Origin: Bacteroidales bacterium
GTDB lineage: Bacteria; Bacteroidota; Bacteroidia; Bacteroidales; UBA932
Reading direction: 5' to 3'
Assembly: GCA_017477245.1 (NCBI GenBank)
Contig: JAFUWY010000034.1
Span: 40,515 to 104,514, forward strand
DNA length: 64,000 bases
The notes beneath the pieces are model-generated. The model made no database searches, was not told the origin of the DNA, and saw only the letters and a program-made list of their open reading frames with translations. Position numbers and translations under genes: made by a program. Every line of letters begins with the position of its first letter. Position 1 is the stretch's first letter. Below, one piece after another: positions 1 to 7,859 of this stretch.

Positions 1-834
1 ACCGTCAGCGCCAGGAGCAGCCTTCTCGTCGACCGTGGCAACGGTAGAAGAATACTGGACACCGCTGAACTTGCCGGCGACGAGCTTCTCACCCTGCTTG
101 TTGCGGTTGGTAGCGTAGACCGTATAGTTGACAGTCTTGACAGTGTAGGTAGCCGTGGCTCTCCAGATAGCATACGCAGAGACCGTGATAGGGAGCGTAG
201 CCTTGGTGATCTTCTTGCCGGTGTTGTAAGCCTTCATGATGTTCTCGGCGACCTGCTCGTCGAAACCGAGCTTGAAGTCGACGGAGTTCTTGTCGATCTC
301 GGCACCGGAAAGCACATCGTACTCGATCTCGCCTTCAAGGAGGAACTCGCTGTTGTTGAGATAGTACTCGCTACCGTCATGGGTGTAGGTAGAATAATGC
401 TCGTTGACCATGGCGACCTCCGTCGTTTTCTCGGTGGCATTTTCCTCGACCTCATAGTCGAAAGTATCGCCATCCTCACCGACCACGATGATCGCGTTGA
501 CGTCAGCATGACCGCCGGCGAGCACGTCAGGGATGGTAACGGAATAGTTGTAGGTCTTGGCAAGCTTCGGACCGACGACCGTAAGGGTCACATCGTGCTT
601 GGAGATACCCGTGCTGGACGGGGACTCGATGTTGACGGTGTTGTTGCCGCTGACGGTACCCTCAGAAGCATTCAGGGTGTAAGTTCCGCCATAAGCGGCA
701 CCGGTGTTCACGTTGAACACCTGGACATTGATGGTTGCGGTAGCACCGGCAACCGTAAAGGCAGTCTGAACCTTCTCAGGCTGGCAGGCGGCGAACACAG
801 CTACTAACGCAAAGAGCGAAAAAAACTTTTTCAT
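1..834 (-). CDS. Putative surface lipoprotein, C-terminus cut off by the window edge
   Basis: The reading frame opens at an ATG at 834 and stays open to base 1, giving 278 codons without a stop. It begins MKKFFSLFALVAVFAACQ, a lipoprotein signal with an FAAC lipobox, so Cys17 is the likely lipidated residue. The rest is rich in Thr, Val, Asn and Tyr with short alternating beta-type segments, as in extracellular beta-sandwich proteins. The PEK stretch just after the Cys, followed by an ATATINVQV-type strand, reminds me of Bacteroides lipoproteins carrying DUF3869, but I cannot confirm this. No catalytic motif is visible. It has its own well-formed promoter and an 85-110 base leader containing a small hairpin. 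Function unknown. Confidence 0.75.
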   Translation of the reverse strand, partial: MKKFFSLFALVAVFAACQPEKVQTAFTVAGATATINVQVFNVNTGAAYGGTYTLNASEGTVSGNNTVNIESPSSTGISKHDVTLTVVGPKLAKTYNYSVTIPDVLAGGHADVNAIIVVGEDGDTFDYEVEENATEKTTEVAMVNEHYSTYTHDGSEYYLNNSEFLLEGEIEYDVLSGAEIDKNSVDFKLGFDEQVAENIMKAYNTGKKITKATLPITVSAYAIWRATATYTVKTVNYTVYATNRNKQGEKLVAGKFSGVQYSSTVATVDEKAAPGADG

Positions 835-879
835 TTCTTTAAAATAAATATTAAACATTAAACTTTCTTTCTTACCTGT

Positions 880-904
880 TTGCCGTATACCCCTTCTACG
901 GCAA
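880..904 (-). other. Leader hairpin upstream of the first lipoprotein gene
   Basis: TTGCCGTA (880-887) and TACGGCAA (897-904) form a perfect 8-bp stem with a 9-base loop, between the promoter and the start codon at 834. It would sit in the 5' untranslated region. It could affect mRNA stability or be an attenuator; no known riboswitch class is recognised. Confidence 0.4.
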
Positions 905-920
905 TCTACTTTACAGTCGA

Positions 921-952
921 CAAAGTTAGGACAGAAAAATATAAAAACCAAA
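921..952 (-). promoter_or_regulatory. Bacteroidota promoter for the lipoprotein at 834
   Basis: Read on the minus strand: TTTG (952-949), 20 bases, then TAACTTTG (928-921). This is an exact match to the Bacteroidota -33 TTTG / -7 TAnnTTTG architecture with the usual spacing. Confidence 0.7.
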
Positions 953-972
953 TTTTTTAATAATTTTATCGC

Positions 973-2202
973 CTACTTCCCCAGCTGGCTATTAATATAA
1001 TAGGGGTTGTAATAGTTCTTGCTCATGATGTTGTCCGAAGACTCCGTCCGGAACTCCCTGTAGTACTGCTGTTCGTTGTTGGCATTGTACCCGATCCCCA
1101 TCTGGCCGGAGGTCGTCACACGGGGGATGTAGCCATGTCGCTTCATGCGGTACGGCGGCAATGCGACCTGGACGCGGAACCCGCCGTTGGTGTGCGGAGA
1201 ATGGTAGACCACGCCGTCGTAGACCACTACGCCCTTCTCGGCGTAGAAGCCGATCGAACAGCGGCGGAAATGGCGGATCATCTCGAACTTGAGGCCGTAG
1301 TCATAGGCCAGGAAGCGCTGCGCGCGGAGCGTGAACTGAGTCTGGAGGAAGGGATTGTAGTAGTTTCCGGCAAAGTTCCAGGCAAAAAAGGTACGCTCCT
1401 GGTAATAATCCCTGAATTTGAAGCCGTTCCACTGGGCAGGCCGCAGGATGCCCAACTGGGTATCGACCCAGAACCGCTCGTTGCGGAACCAATGCGCGGC
1501 TTCGAGCGCGACACCGTAGCGGTCGCCGCTGAAGAAACCGACGGACAGTTTGCCGAGGATGTTGAGATGCCAGGGATCGCGGAAGCGCTGGGACAAGGTG
1601 ATGAACCCAGGGTGGACCTTCTTGACGGCCGTCTCGAAGAAATCCGTATAGACGGGCACGATCAGCTGGTAGGACAGGCGCGAACCGGGCCACAGCGACA
1701 CTTCGAGGGTCGGCTTGATCTCCCAGAGCGTCTGGTAGACCTGGTTGATAATCAGGTTTTTGAGCGAAAGCGCCGGATAGAGCGTCAGGTCCACCTTCCC
1801 GAACGAATCGTTCCGTTTGGGAGCTTTCCGGACAGCATCCCACGAGGCATCCAGGCGTTTGGTGGTATTCCACCGGCCGGAAGCAGGATCATACGTGATG
1901 GTCACCTCCGGCACCTTGTAGGACGTGCCGATCAGCTTGACGGGCTTGGTCCAGTCCAGGCCGGCCCCCTCCAGGATCTGCACGGCACGGGCGAAGCCTT
2001 CCGCGGGAATCTTGTAGTAATCGTTCTCAACCGTGAAGACCGTGAACTCCGGCGTCTCGGCCACCCGGACGTTGGCGAACCCTGCGTCGGCAAGGCGCCG
2101 CGCCGTGCTGTCGGCGCGGGTCAGGGATTGCGCCTCCGCAGCAAGGCAGGTCAGCATCAGGACCGGGACGAGGAACGGAATCAGTCTGGTTTTCATGGGC
2201 AT
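973..2202 (-). CDS. Exported beta-barrel-like protein, possibly YjbH/GfcD-related
   Basis: 409 residues with a clear signal peptide (MKTRLIPFLVPVLMLTCL, ending near AEAQS). The start may be the second Met, at 2196, which directly precedes the basic residues. After a 100-residue N-terminal domain the protein is dense in Tyr, Phe, Trp and Arg in alternating strands, typical of an outer-membrane beta-barrel. The arrangement resembles YjbH/GfcD-type exopolysaccharide-associated outer-membrane proteins, but this is a general impression and not a motif match. It lies 20 bp downstream of the TapB-like gene and probably shares its transcript, although a TAACTTTG box at 2224-2217 could also drive it alone. 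Confidence 0.65.
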   Translation of the reverse strand: MPMKTRLIPFLVPVLMLTCLAAEAQSLTRADSTARRLADAGFANVRVAETPEFTVFTVENDYYKIPAEGFARAVQILEGAGLDWTKPVKLIGTSYKVPEVTITYDPASGRWNTTKRLDASWDAVRKAPKRNDSFGKVDLTLYPALSLKNLIINQVYQTLWEIKPTLEVSLWPGSRLSYQLIVPVYTDFFETAVKKVHPGFITLSQRFRDPWHLNILGKLSVGFFSGDRYGVALEAAHWFRNERFWVDTQLGILRPAQWNGFKFRDYYQERTFFAWNFAGNYYNPFLQTQFTLRAQRFLAYDYGLKFEMIRHFRRCSIGFYAEKGVVVYDGVVYHSPHTNGGFRVQVALPPYRMKRHGYIPRVTTSGQMGIGYNANNEQQYYREFRTESSDNIMSKNYYNPYYINSQLGK

Positions 2203-2221
2203 ATTCCTTTGGCCTGCAAAG

Positions 2222-2920
2222 TTAGAACTTTTTCAGGACTTCCGTCGTCTCCAGCCGGAGATTCCTGTCGTAGGTATCGTGGCGGACGTAGCCGACTCCA
2301 GGCACGTACCAACTGTCGGAGACGGTGTCCCGGTGGCGGCCCGGGCCCCGTTCGACCTTGTGTTCGCGCACGACCAGGCAGTCGAACGTCCCTGCCGGCA
2401 CGGTCAGCCGCTCAGCGCGCAGCACCTTGCGTTCGGTGACGTCGATCCGATATTTCATCCCGAGCGCGTCGACGACGCAATGCGCCTCGGGCAGGTCGTC
2501 GCCCGGACGCATGTCCTGCGGCAGCAGCGCATGCGTCCCCGACGAGGTCAGGCCCGACTGCGAAAGATAATTCCCCAGGACCGCCTTCAGCGAGGCGCCC
2601 AGGTCCATCCGGACCGTGCCGTCCGCGTCGACGGATACTTCCATCGGGGCGGGACCGCCGTACATTGCGGCGCCGGAAGGACGGCCCAGGACGAAAGAAT
2701 ACCCGACCCGGCGGCCGTCGCCGGTCTGGCGGACCTCTTCGATGGTCATGGTGGTGGTCCGCCGCAGCCGGCCCGAGCCGGCATCATACCGTTCGTAATA
2801 GAGCGTCTTCCCCTGCTGCATGCAGAAATACGGCTCCCCGGCTGTCGCCGGCAGGCCGGACAGGCACAGGAGGAGGCCCAGGAAGAAGATGCGGAATGCT
2901 TTCACAGGATAAAGATGCAT
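2222..2920 (-). CDS. Exported TapB/DUF3108-like protein
   Basis: 232 residues. The N-terminus (FRIFFLGLLLCLSGLPATAG) is a signal peptide. The mature part starts with the pattern Y-F-x-Q-x-G-K-T-L-Y-Y-E-R-Y-D, then hydrophobic strands alternating with charged turns. That matches the opening of TapB/DUF3108-like periplasmic proteins of Bacteroidota, which are beta-rich and have no assigned enzymatic role. It is the first gene of a probable two-gene unit with the beta-barrel-like protein downstream, and is divergent from ridA, sharing a 68-bp intergenic region. Assignment to the family is by sequence pattern only. Confidence 0.6.
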   Translation of the reverse strand: MHLYPVKAFRIFFLGLLLCLSGLPATAGEPYFCMQQGKTLYYERYDAGSGRLRRTTTMTIEEVRQTGDGRRVGYSFVLGRPSGAAMYGGPAPMEVSVDADGTVRMDLGASLKAVLGNYLSQSGLTSSGTHALLPQDMRPGDDLPEAHCVVDALGMKYRIDVTERKVLRAERLTVPAGTFDCLVVREHKVERGPGRHRDTVSDSWYVPGVGYVRHDTYDRNLRLETTEVLKKF

Positions 2921-2960
2921 TTTTCCGGCTTTCCGTCCAACGGAATAGCCGGCTTTTTCG

Positions 2961-2968
2961 TATCTTCG
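2961..2968 (+). promoter_or_regulatory. Candidate -7 box for ridA
   Basis: TATCTTCG fits TAnnTTnG and lies 20 bases before the ridA ATG. No convincing -33 TTTG is seen. Confidence 0.4.
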
Positions 2969-2988
2969 CGTGTCAAACAGAAAACGAG

Positions 2989-3399
2989 ATGAAACGAATC
3001 ATTGCCACACCCGCCGCACCCAAAGCCGTCGGCCCCTATTCCCAGGCCATTGAACTCAATGGCACGCTCTACGTGTCCGGACAACTCCCCGTCGACCCGG
3101 CCAACGGACAGATGCCCGAAGGCGTCGAGGCGCAGACCCGCCAGTCGCTCAAGAACATCGGCGCCATCCTGACGGCCGCCGGACTGGAGTATTCCGATAT
3201 CGCCAAGACGACGGTCCTTCTCAAGGACATCGCCGATTTCGGCGCCATGAACGCCGTCTACGCGGAGTTCTTCCCCACCGACAAGCCCGCACGCATGTGC
3301 TACCAGGTGGCCGCTCTGCCGATGGGCGCGCTCGTGGAGATCGACGCGATCGCCGGCTCCGGCAGCGACGACTACATCCCCGACCTCGGCGGCGAATAG
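2989..3399 (+). CDS. ridA: RidA family reactive intermediate/imine deaminase
   Basis: 136 residues, the usual RidA length. RidA (YjgF/YER057c/UK114) hydrolyses reactive enamines/imines, such as 2-aminoacrylate, released by PLP enzymes in the cytosol. Visible family features are AVGPYSQA near the N-terminus, the G-x-L-Y-V-S-G-Q strand, the R-Q-S-L-K-N helix, and the C-terminal PARMCYQVAALP segment containing the substrate-binding Arg, followed by the A-L-V-E-I-D-A strand. The frame is open far upstream, but the ATG at 2989 gives the conserved MKRIIATPAAPKAVGPYS start and is chosen. It is followed by the RAYT element, with no shared operon evident. Confidence 0.95.
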   Translation: MKRIIATPAAPKAVGPYSQAIELNGTLYVSGQLPVDPANGQMPEGVEAQTRQSLKNIGAILTAAGLEYSDIAKTTVLLKDIADFGAMNAVYAEFFPTDKPARMCYQVAALPMGALVEIDAIAGSGSDDYIPDLGGE

Positions 3400-3423
3400 G
3401 CCCGGCCCGCGGCATTCCGTTTG

Positions 3424-3457
3424 CGTCCACAATTCCCGCCAGTTTTATGGACGGGAA
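3424..3457 (+). repeat. Left copy of a 34-bp direct repeat flanking the RAYT element
   Basis: CGTCCACAA (3424-3432) and TATGGACGGGAA (3446-3457) recur at 5120-5128 and 5142-5153 with the same 22-base offset; the 13 bases between them differ. Each copy holds GTCCA...TGGAC arms able to pair. In the left copy TTCCCG/CGGGAA can also pair internally. Confidence 0.75.
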
Positions 3458-3470
3458 CGCTAAATTGCCT

Positions 3471-3508
3471 CTTCCATCCATGAATCAAGGTATTTTCATG
3501 GATGGAAG
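3471..3508. repeat. Perfect 14-bp inverted repeat, REP-like
   Basis: CTTCCATCCATGAA (3471-3484) pairs exactly with TTCATGGATGGAAG (3495-3508), leaving a 10-base loop. The ATGGATGG core resembles the ATGGACGG core of the flanking direct repeats, so it looks like a divergent member of the same repeat family. It is followed by ACTTTTTTC, so it could also act as a plus-strand terminator after ridA. Confidence 0.65.
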
Positions 3509-3519
3509 ACTTTTTTCAT

Positions 3520-3555
3520 GATACGGATTTCCTTTTTTCGCAGGAAATCCGTATC
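3520..3555. repeat. Perfect 13-bp inverted repeat upstream of the SANT/RAYT pair
   Basis: GATACGGATTTCC (3520-3532) pairs with GGAAATCCGTATC (3543-3555) around a T-rich 10-base loop. It is the third palindrome in a row in this gene-free stretch (3400-3601) and lies 46 bases before the next start codon. Confidence 0.6.
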
Positions 3556-3601
3556 CTTGTATCCGAGTGAGGCCTGAAGTCAAACTATTTAAAATTTCAA
3601 C

Positions 3602-4174
3602 ATGGGACCTACTGACAACATCCCCCCTGCCCCTCCCGCCTGGGAGACCCGCCTGCGCGAGCTGCTCGGCTCGCACCGCTCGATGGCCTGCGAGGCCGTC
3701 GAAGACCTCATGCACGATGCCTTCCTGGAAATCGGCCGTATCCTGGCCGGCGAAGAAGGCTCACCCCACCCCCAACTTCCCGCCGGGAAGTATTTCTGCG
3801 GATTGTCCTCCGCCACCCTGACCCGGATCCGCCAGCACTTCGAACAGGAAGACCTCGGTGAGTGGCTGGCCTCCGGAGCGGACGGATCCAAGACCCGCCT
3901 GCTGCACGAATTCATGGACCTGGACAGGCTGCGTCGCGAAGATTTCCGGGCCCGCTTCCCGCGGGCGTTCCAGAAGTGGTCGCCCGAAGAGGATGCCTGG
4001 CTGCTGGAGGAGTTCGGGAAATCGCGGACGCAGGATGGCAGGATCCGGTGGGACGAACTCTCCGACAAGTGCCACCGGAACACCAACGCCCTTAAGATCA
4101 GGCTCGAACGGCTGGGCGTCGACCTCGGCAGCGAGGCCGGACGGCCGCGCTATCTCCCCAGTTCCAGGCCATGA
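3602..4174 (+). CDS. SANT/Myb-like DNA-binding protein coupled to the RAYT
   Basis: 190 residues, no signal peptide. Residues about 125-172 (KWSPEEDAWLLEEF ... IRWDELS ... NTNALKIRLERLG) form a SANT/Myb-type helix-turn-helix with the spaced aromatic residues of that fold. Residues 1-120 are acidic, mostly helical, and unlike anything I recognise. The ATG at 3602 is the only sensible start and follows a palindrome-rich leader. Its TGA stop overlaps the ATG of the downstream transposase by 4 bases (ATGA), so the two are almost certainly translationally coupled. The natural inference is that it binds the flanking repeats or helps or restrains the transposase; that is not shown by sequence alone. 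It could equally be a passenger regulator. Confidence 0.7.
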   Translation: MGPTDNIPPAPPAWETRLRELLGSHRSMACEAVEDLMHDAFLEIGRILAGEEGSPHPQLPAGKYFCGLSSATLTRIRQHFEQEDLGEWLASGADGSKTRLLHEFMDLDRLRREDFRARFPRAFQKWSPEEDAWLLEEFGKSRTQDGRIRWDELSDKCHRNTNALKIRLERLGVDLGSEAGRPRYLPSSRP

Positions 4175-5184
4175 CCGGCGAATCCGCGCGTGAGGATGCC
4201 TTCGTCCGCAACGGGCCTTACTGGCACCTCTACACGTCCGGGGAGCAGATGGAGATCATTTTCCCCGGCGAAGGAGCTTTCCGGTTCGGGATCACGCTGC
4301 TCGGCATCTGCCTGGCAGCGTTCCCCGCCTGCCGGATCCTGACATTCGCCCTGATGAGCAACCATATCCACGTGCTCCTGGCCGGTCCGGAGGCAGATGT
4401 ACGTGCCTTGTTCGCGCTGTTCCGAAAGAGGTTGGCCAGATACCTTTCCGGGCAAGGGGCCTTTGCGCCCCTCCGGCGGTTCGAGGCCAGCCTGTTCCGT
4501 GTTCCGGACCTCCAGGCACTCCGGAACGAGATCATCTATATCAACCGCAACGGCTACGTGGTCCATCCGGAGTGCACGCCTTATTCCTACCCATGGTCAC
4601 TCGCGCCGGCGTTCTTCAATCCCTGGATGTCCCTGCTCCCTACCACGCCTTTCTCTGCGCTGACCGTACAGGAACGGCGCACACTCTGCCGGTGCCGGGA
4701 AGCCGTACTGCCGAAGCACTACCGCGTATTCCAGGGGGCCCTCTTCCCTGTCAGTTTCTGTGCCGTCACGGAAGCCGAGTCCTGTTTCCGGGATGCCCAC
4801 CAGTATTTCCGGCGCCTCAGCCGGGATCACGAAGCCCATTCCGAAGTAGCCCGAAGATTGGGAGACAGCTCTTTCATGACAGACGAGGAGATGTTCGGTG
4901 CCGCCTGTGCGCTCAGCGCCCGCGAGGCCGGCTGTGCCAGACCCTCACAAATCCCCTCCCGGGCGAAACTGGAAATCGCGCGCAAACTGCACTTCGACTA
5001 CCATGCCACCAACGGACAACTCCGCCGGATCCTCAAACTTCCATCCCACCTTCTGGAAGAGATGTTTCCGACTGCGCGCAAGCCCTTTCCCGCTGGACAA
5101 AAGCAGGCGGAGCCAATCACGTCCACAAAACAGGACAAAAATATGGACGGGAATCCGGATTTCCGGTTCCCGTCCATAAAATAG
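4171..5184 (+). CDS. REP-associated tyrosine transposase (RAYT), Y1/HUH family
   Basis: 337 residues. The N-terminal 145 residues match the Y1 transposase (IS200/TnpA-REP) fold: SNHIHVLL supplies the metal-binding HUH pair (His65, His67), and EIIYINRNGY corresponds to the family pattern YIHxNPVR, with Tyr123 the expected nucleophile, followed by YSYPWS. The NP after the Tyr is replaced by RN. Residues 150-300 are an extra C-terminal region with a helix-turn-helix-looking segment (LEIARKLHFDYHATNGQLRRIL), longer than minimal IS200 TnpA. RAYTs nick and rejoin single-stranded REP hairpins, and are usually single-copy and domesticated. The last 18 or so codons run into the right-hand palindrome, and the stop TAG falls just after it. 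Overlaps the SANT protein by 4 bases. Confidence 0.85.
   Translation: MTGESAREDAFVRNGPYWHLYTSGEQMEIIFPGEGAFRFGITLLGICLAAFPACRILTFALMSNHIHVLLAGPEADVRALFALFRKRLARYLSGQGAFAPLRRFEASLFRVPDLQALRNEIIYINRNGYVVHPECTPYSYPWSLAPAFFNPWMSLLPTTPFSALTVQERRTLCRCREAVLPKHYRVFQGALFPVSFCAVTEAESCFRDAHQYFRRLSRDHEAHSEVARRLGDSSFMTDEEMFGAACALSAREAGCARPSQIPSRAKLEIARKLHFDYHATNGQLRRILKLPSHLLEEMFPTARKPFPAGQKQAEPITSTKQDKNMDGNPDFRFPSIK
5120..5177 (+). repeat. Right copy of the RAYT-flanking repeat, with an 11-bp palindrome
   Basis: CGTCCACAA (5120-5128) and TATGGACGGGAA (5142-5153) repeat the left end. ATGGACGGGAA (5143-5153) then pairs perfectly with TTCCCGTCCAT (5167-5177), and inside the loop CCGGA and TCCGG can pair too. 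A further degenerate copy, ATGGATGGGG, starts at 5194. The repeat overlaps the 3' end of the transposase gene. The remaining 100 bases to the next gene (5185-5291) show nothing else. Confidence 0.75.
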
Positions 5185-5291
5185 CCACTCAATATGGATG
5201 GGGAGGCTGCGTCCGACCACTCGGTCAAACTGCCGCGGTTGGGAGTGTTCACCAAAGCCAGGTCAGGCTGGTACTGCAGTGCGCCTGCCGG

Positions 5292-7769
5292 CTACTCCAC
5301 CGTGAGGGTGATCTCGGCGGACTTCAGCAGCGGCGCCGTGAAGCGGACCGTGACCGGACCGGAGGTCGGTGCCGGGCCGCCGTAGGCCGGCTGGGGCGCG
5401 CCGGGACGGCCCCGGAAGGCCGGGACCGGCGATGCGCCGCCGCGCACATACGCCAGCAGACGGCCCTGGAAGGCGCGCTGGACATTGTCGGTGTAATCGC
5501 CCATGTCGCTGTTGTCGGATCCTTCCAGCCCCAGCAGGTGGGCAGGTCCCTCGATGGTGCAGGTGATCTGGTTGTCCGCCAGCGGCACGAAGTTGCCGTT
5601 GTCGTCCACGACCTCCACGATGAGATGGGAGACATCACCCTTGGCCAGCGCCGTGCGGTCCGCACGGACACGCAGGGCATACGGGCGCAGGCTGGTCTTG
5701 ATCTCGTACGAAGACACCTCCTTGCCGGACGCATCGTAGCCGACGGCCCGCAGGGTCCCGGCGGAGTAAGGGACATCCCAGCCGATGATGCCGCTCTCCT
5801 TGTTGTAGGGCTGCTTCTCCCCGACCTGCCGTCCGTTCAGGAACAGGGCGGCGCTGGCGGCATTGGTGTAGCAGACCACGCGGACGGTCTGTCCGTCCTC
5901 GTAGTTCCAGGTGTCGCGGGCATCCGTGCTGTCACCCGCGCCGCGGCCTCCCTGCCGGAAGGCTGGCTTGAGGTAGGTGCCGATGTAGCAGACCGGCTTC
6001 TCGCTCCAGAGCGAGGCGAAGAAGTGTCCCCGGGGCTTGGGGAAGCTGCCGAAATCCATCAGGCCCGTGTGGAAACCGCGGGAAGGCCAGGCATTGGATT
6101 CGCCCAGGTAGTCCGTGCCGGTCCAGATGAACTGGCCGAAGATGAAATCATTGTCGCGGACCGCCGTCCAGGCGGCGTAGTTGCCGCTGTTCTCGGAGCC
6201 GTAGATAATGCGGTCCGGGTAGGTGGCGTGGTCCGCGGCGTAGCGGGACTCGGTATAGTTGTATCCCACCACGTCCACGGCCTCCGGATAGGCGGTCTGG
6301 TTGGACATGGCCACGCCGGCGAGGGCGCCGGTCACCGGGCGCGAAGTGTCCACGGAGCGGACCACGGCGGAGAGGCGCTTGGCGATCTCCCCGATGCGCT
6401 CGGCATTCGGCGCCTTCGGGTTGTAGCCGCCGTAGGCCGGCTGCTTGAAGTCATTGTTTCCGCCGTCCAGGATCGGATGGGAATACGGGTCGTTGGGATA
6501 GTCCACCTCGTTGCCGATGCTCCAGAGGAAGATGCTGGGGTGGTTGCGGTCGCGCCGGACCATGTCCCGCACGTCCGTCTCGCCCCACTCCGCGAAGAAG
6601 TCATAGGTGCCGTCCATCGCCGGCGTGCCGACATTCCAGCCCTCCACCCACTTGCGCTTGGGATACTCCCACTCGTCGAAGGCTTCGTCCATGACCAGCA
6701 GGCCGATCCGGTCGCAGATGTCGTAGAAGACCGGGGTCTGCGGATTGTGCGACGTGCGGATGGCATTGGCGCCGATCTCGTCCTTGAGGGCGCGCAGGCG
6801 GCGCTCCCAGACCTCTTCCGGCACGGCGGCACCGAGCACGCCCGCATCATGGTGCAGGCAGACGCCCTTGACCTTCATCCAATTGCCGTTGAGCGCGAAG
6901 CCCTTGTCCGGATCGAAGGTCAGGGTACGCAGGCCCACCTGCGTCTGCGTGCGGTCCAGCACCTGCCGGCCTTCCACGATCTCGGCTTCCAGCGTATACA
7001 GATAGGGATCGTCCAGGGACCAGCGGTGCGGGCGGGACAACTTGAGGTCGACGGTCTGGCTGGCCGCGGCGCGGACGGTGGACTTGGCCACCACGGCGCC
7101 CTCGGCGCTGCGCAGCGTCAGGCGCAGCTGCGCCCGGCGGGCGCCCAGGCCCTCGATCGCGGCGTCGACGGCAACGACCGCCTGCTTGTCCGTCAGGCTC
7201 TTGGCCTGGTAGCCCACGCCCCACTGGGCGAAATGCACGTCACCGGCCTGCACCAGCCACACGTCGCGGTAGATGCCGGAGCCCGTATAGAAACGCGAAT
7301 CCGCGATGCGGCTGTGATCCACGCGGACGGCCAGGACATTCTCGCCGTCCCGGTTGAGCCAAGGAGTCAGGTCATACATGAAGGAGATGTAGCCGTTCGG
7401 CCTCTCGCCCAGGAGGTGGCCGTTGAGCCACACGCTGCTGCGGTTATAGACACCCTCGAAATAAAGGTAGGCCTGCGCGGCCGAGACCTGCTTGCCGTCA
7501 AAGGTCTTGCGGTACCAGCCGATGCCGGCGGGCAGGTAGCCCGTGCCGCTGGCATTGTCCGGGGAGAGGCGTCCCTTGACGGACCAGTCATGCGGGAGCA
7601 CGACCTGCTGCCAGCGCGCATCGTCGAATCCGGCCTCCACGGCCTCCGGGGTATCGCCCAGGTGGAAGCGCCACCCCTCGTTGAAACGGGCGGCGTCACC
7701 GAAAGAGACCTGGGCGGAAACCGATGCGGCAGCCAGGATCCCTAACACAAAAAGACAAATCTTTTTCAT
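5292..7769 (-). CDS. GH2 family beta-galactosidase-like glycoside hydrolase
   Basis: 825 residues with a signal peptide (MKKICLFVLGILAAASVSAQ), so exported to the periplasm or surface. Order: GH2 sugar-binding domain with LPHDWSV and GIGWYRK (about 22-195), immunoglobulin-like domain (200-290), TIM barrel (295-590), then C-terminal beta domains (600-825). The expected acid/base is Glu421 in SIGNE and the nucleophile Glu526 in YGSEN. IRTSHNPQT is the usual barrel signature. Such enzymes remove terminal beta-galactose, or sometimes beta-glucuronate or other sugars, from side chains; substrate cannot be told from sequence. It is divergent from the GH51 gene, with 90 bases between them, which fits joint use on arabinogalactan or rhamnogalacturonan side chains. 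Confidence 0.88.
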   Translation of the reverse strand: MKKICLFVLGILAAASVSAQVSFGDAARFNEGWRFHLGDTPEAVEAGFDDARWQQVVLPHDWSVKGRLSPDNASGTGYLPAGIGWYRKTFDGKQVSAAQAYLYFEGVYNRSSVWLNGHLLGERPNGYISFMYDLTPWLNRDGENVLAVRVDHSRIADSRFYTGSGIYRDVWLVQAGDVHFAQWGVGYQAKSLTDKQAVVAVDAAIEGLGARRAQLRLTLRSAEGAVVAKSTVRAAASQTVDLKLSRPHRWSLDDPYLYTLEAEIVEGRQVLDRTQTQVGLRTLTFDPDKGFALNGNWMKVKGVCLHHDAGVLGAAVPEEVWERRLRALKDEIGANAIRTSHNPQTPVFYDICDRIGLLVMDEAFDEWEYPKRKWVEGWNVGTPAMDGTYDFFAEWGETDVRDMVRRDRNHPSIFLWSIGNEVDYPNDPYSHPILDGGNNDFKQPAYGGYNPKAPNAERIGEIAKRLSAVVRSVDTSRPVTGALAGVAMSNQTAYPEAVDVVGYNYTESRYAADHATYPDRIIYGSENSGNYAAWTAVRDNDFIFGQFIWTGTDYLGESNAWPSRGFHTGLMDFGSFPKPRGHFFASLWSEKPVCYIGTYLKPAFRQGGRGAGDSTDARDTWNYEDGQTVRVVCYTNAASAALFLNGRQVGEKQPYNKESGIIGWDVPYSAGTLRAVGYDASGKEVSSYEIKTSLRPYALRVRADRTALAKGDVSHLIVEVVDDNGNFVPLADNQITCTIEGPAHLLGLEGSDNSDMGDYTDNVQRAFQGRLLAYVRGGASPVPAFRGRPGAPQPAYGGPAPTSGPVTVRFTAPLLKSAEITLTVE

Positions 7770-7798
7770 ATACGGATAGATTGGTTGTTCTCGTTTTT

Positions 7799-7806
7799 CA
7801 AAGGTA
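7799..7806 (-). promoter_or_regulatory. -7 box for the GH2 gene
   Basis: TACCTTTG on the minus strand, 29 bases before the ATG at 7769, matches TAnnTTTG. On the plus strand TATCTTCA (7819-7826) may serve the divergent GH51 gene. Confidence 0.45.
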
Positions 7807-7859
7807 CGGATTTTTTGCTATCTTCACGCAACCAACTCTAACACGAATAACACGATTCT

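Noticed and set aside
3420-5190. CRISPR array suspected from repeated GTCCA/TGGAC motifs
   Set aside because: Only a few copies with no regular spacer; no cas genes. They fit REP-like ends of the transposase element.
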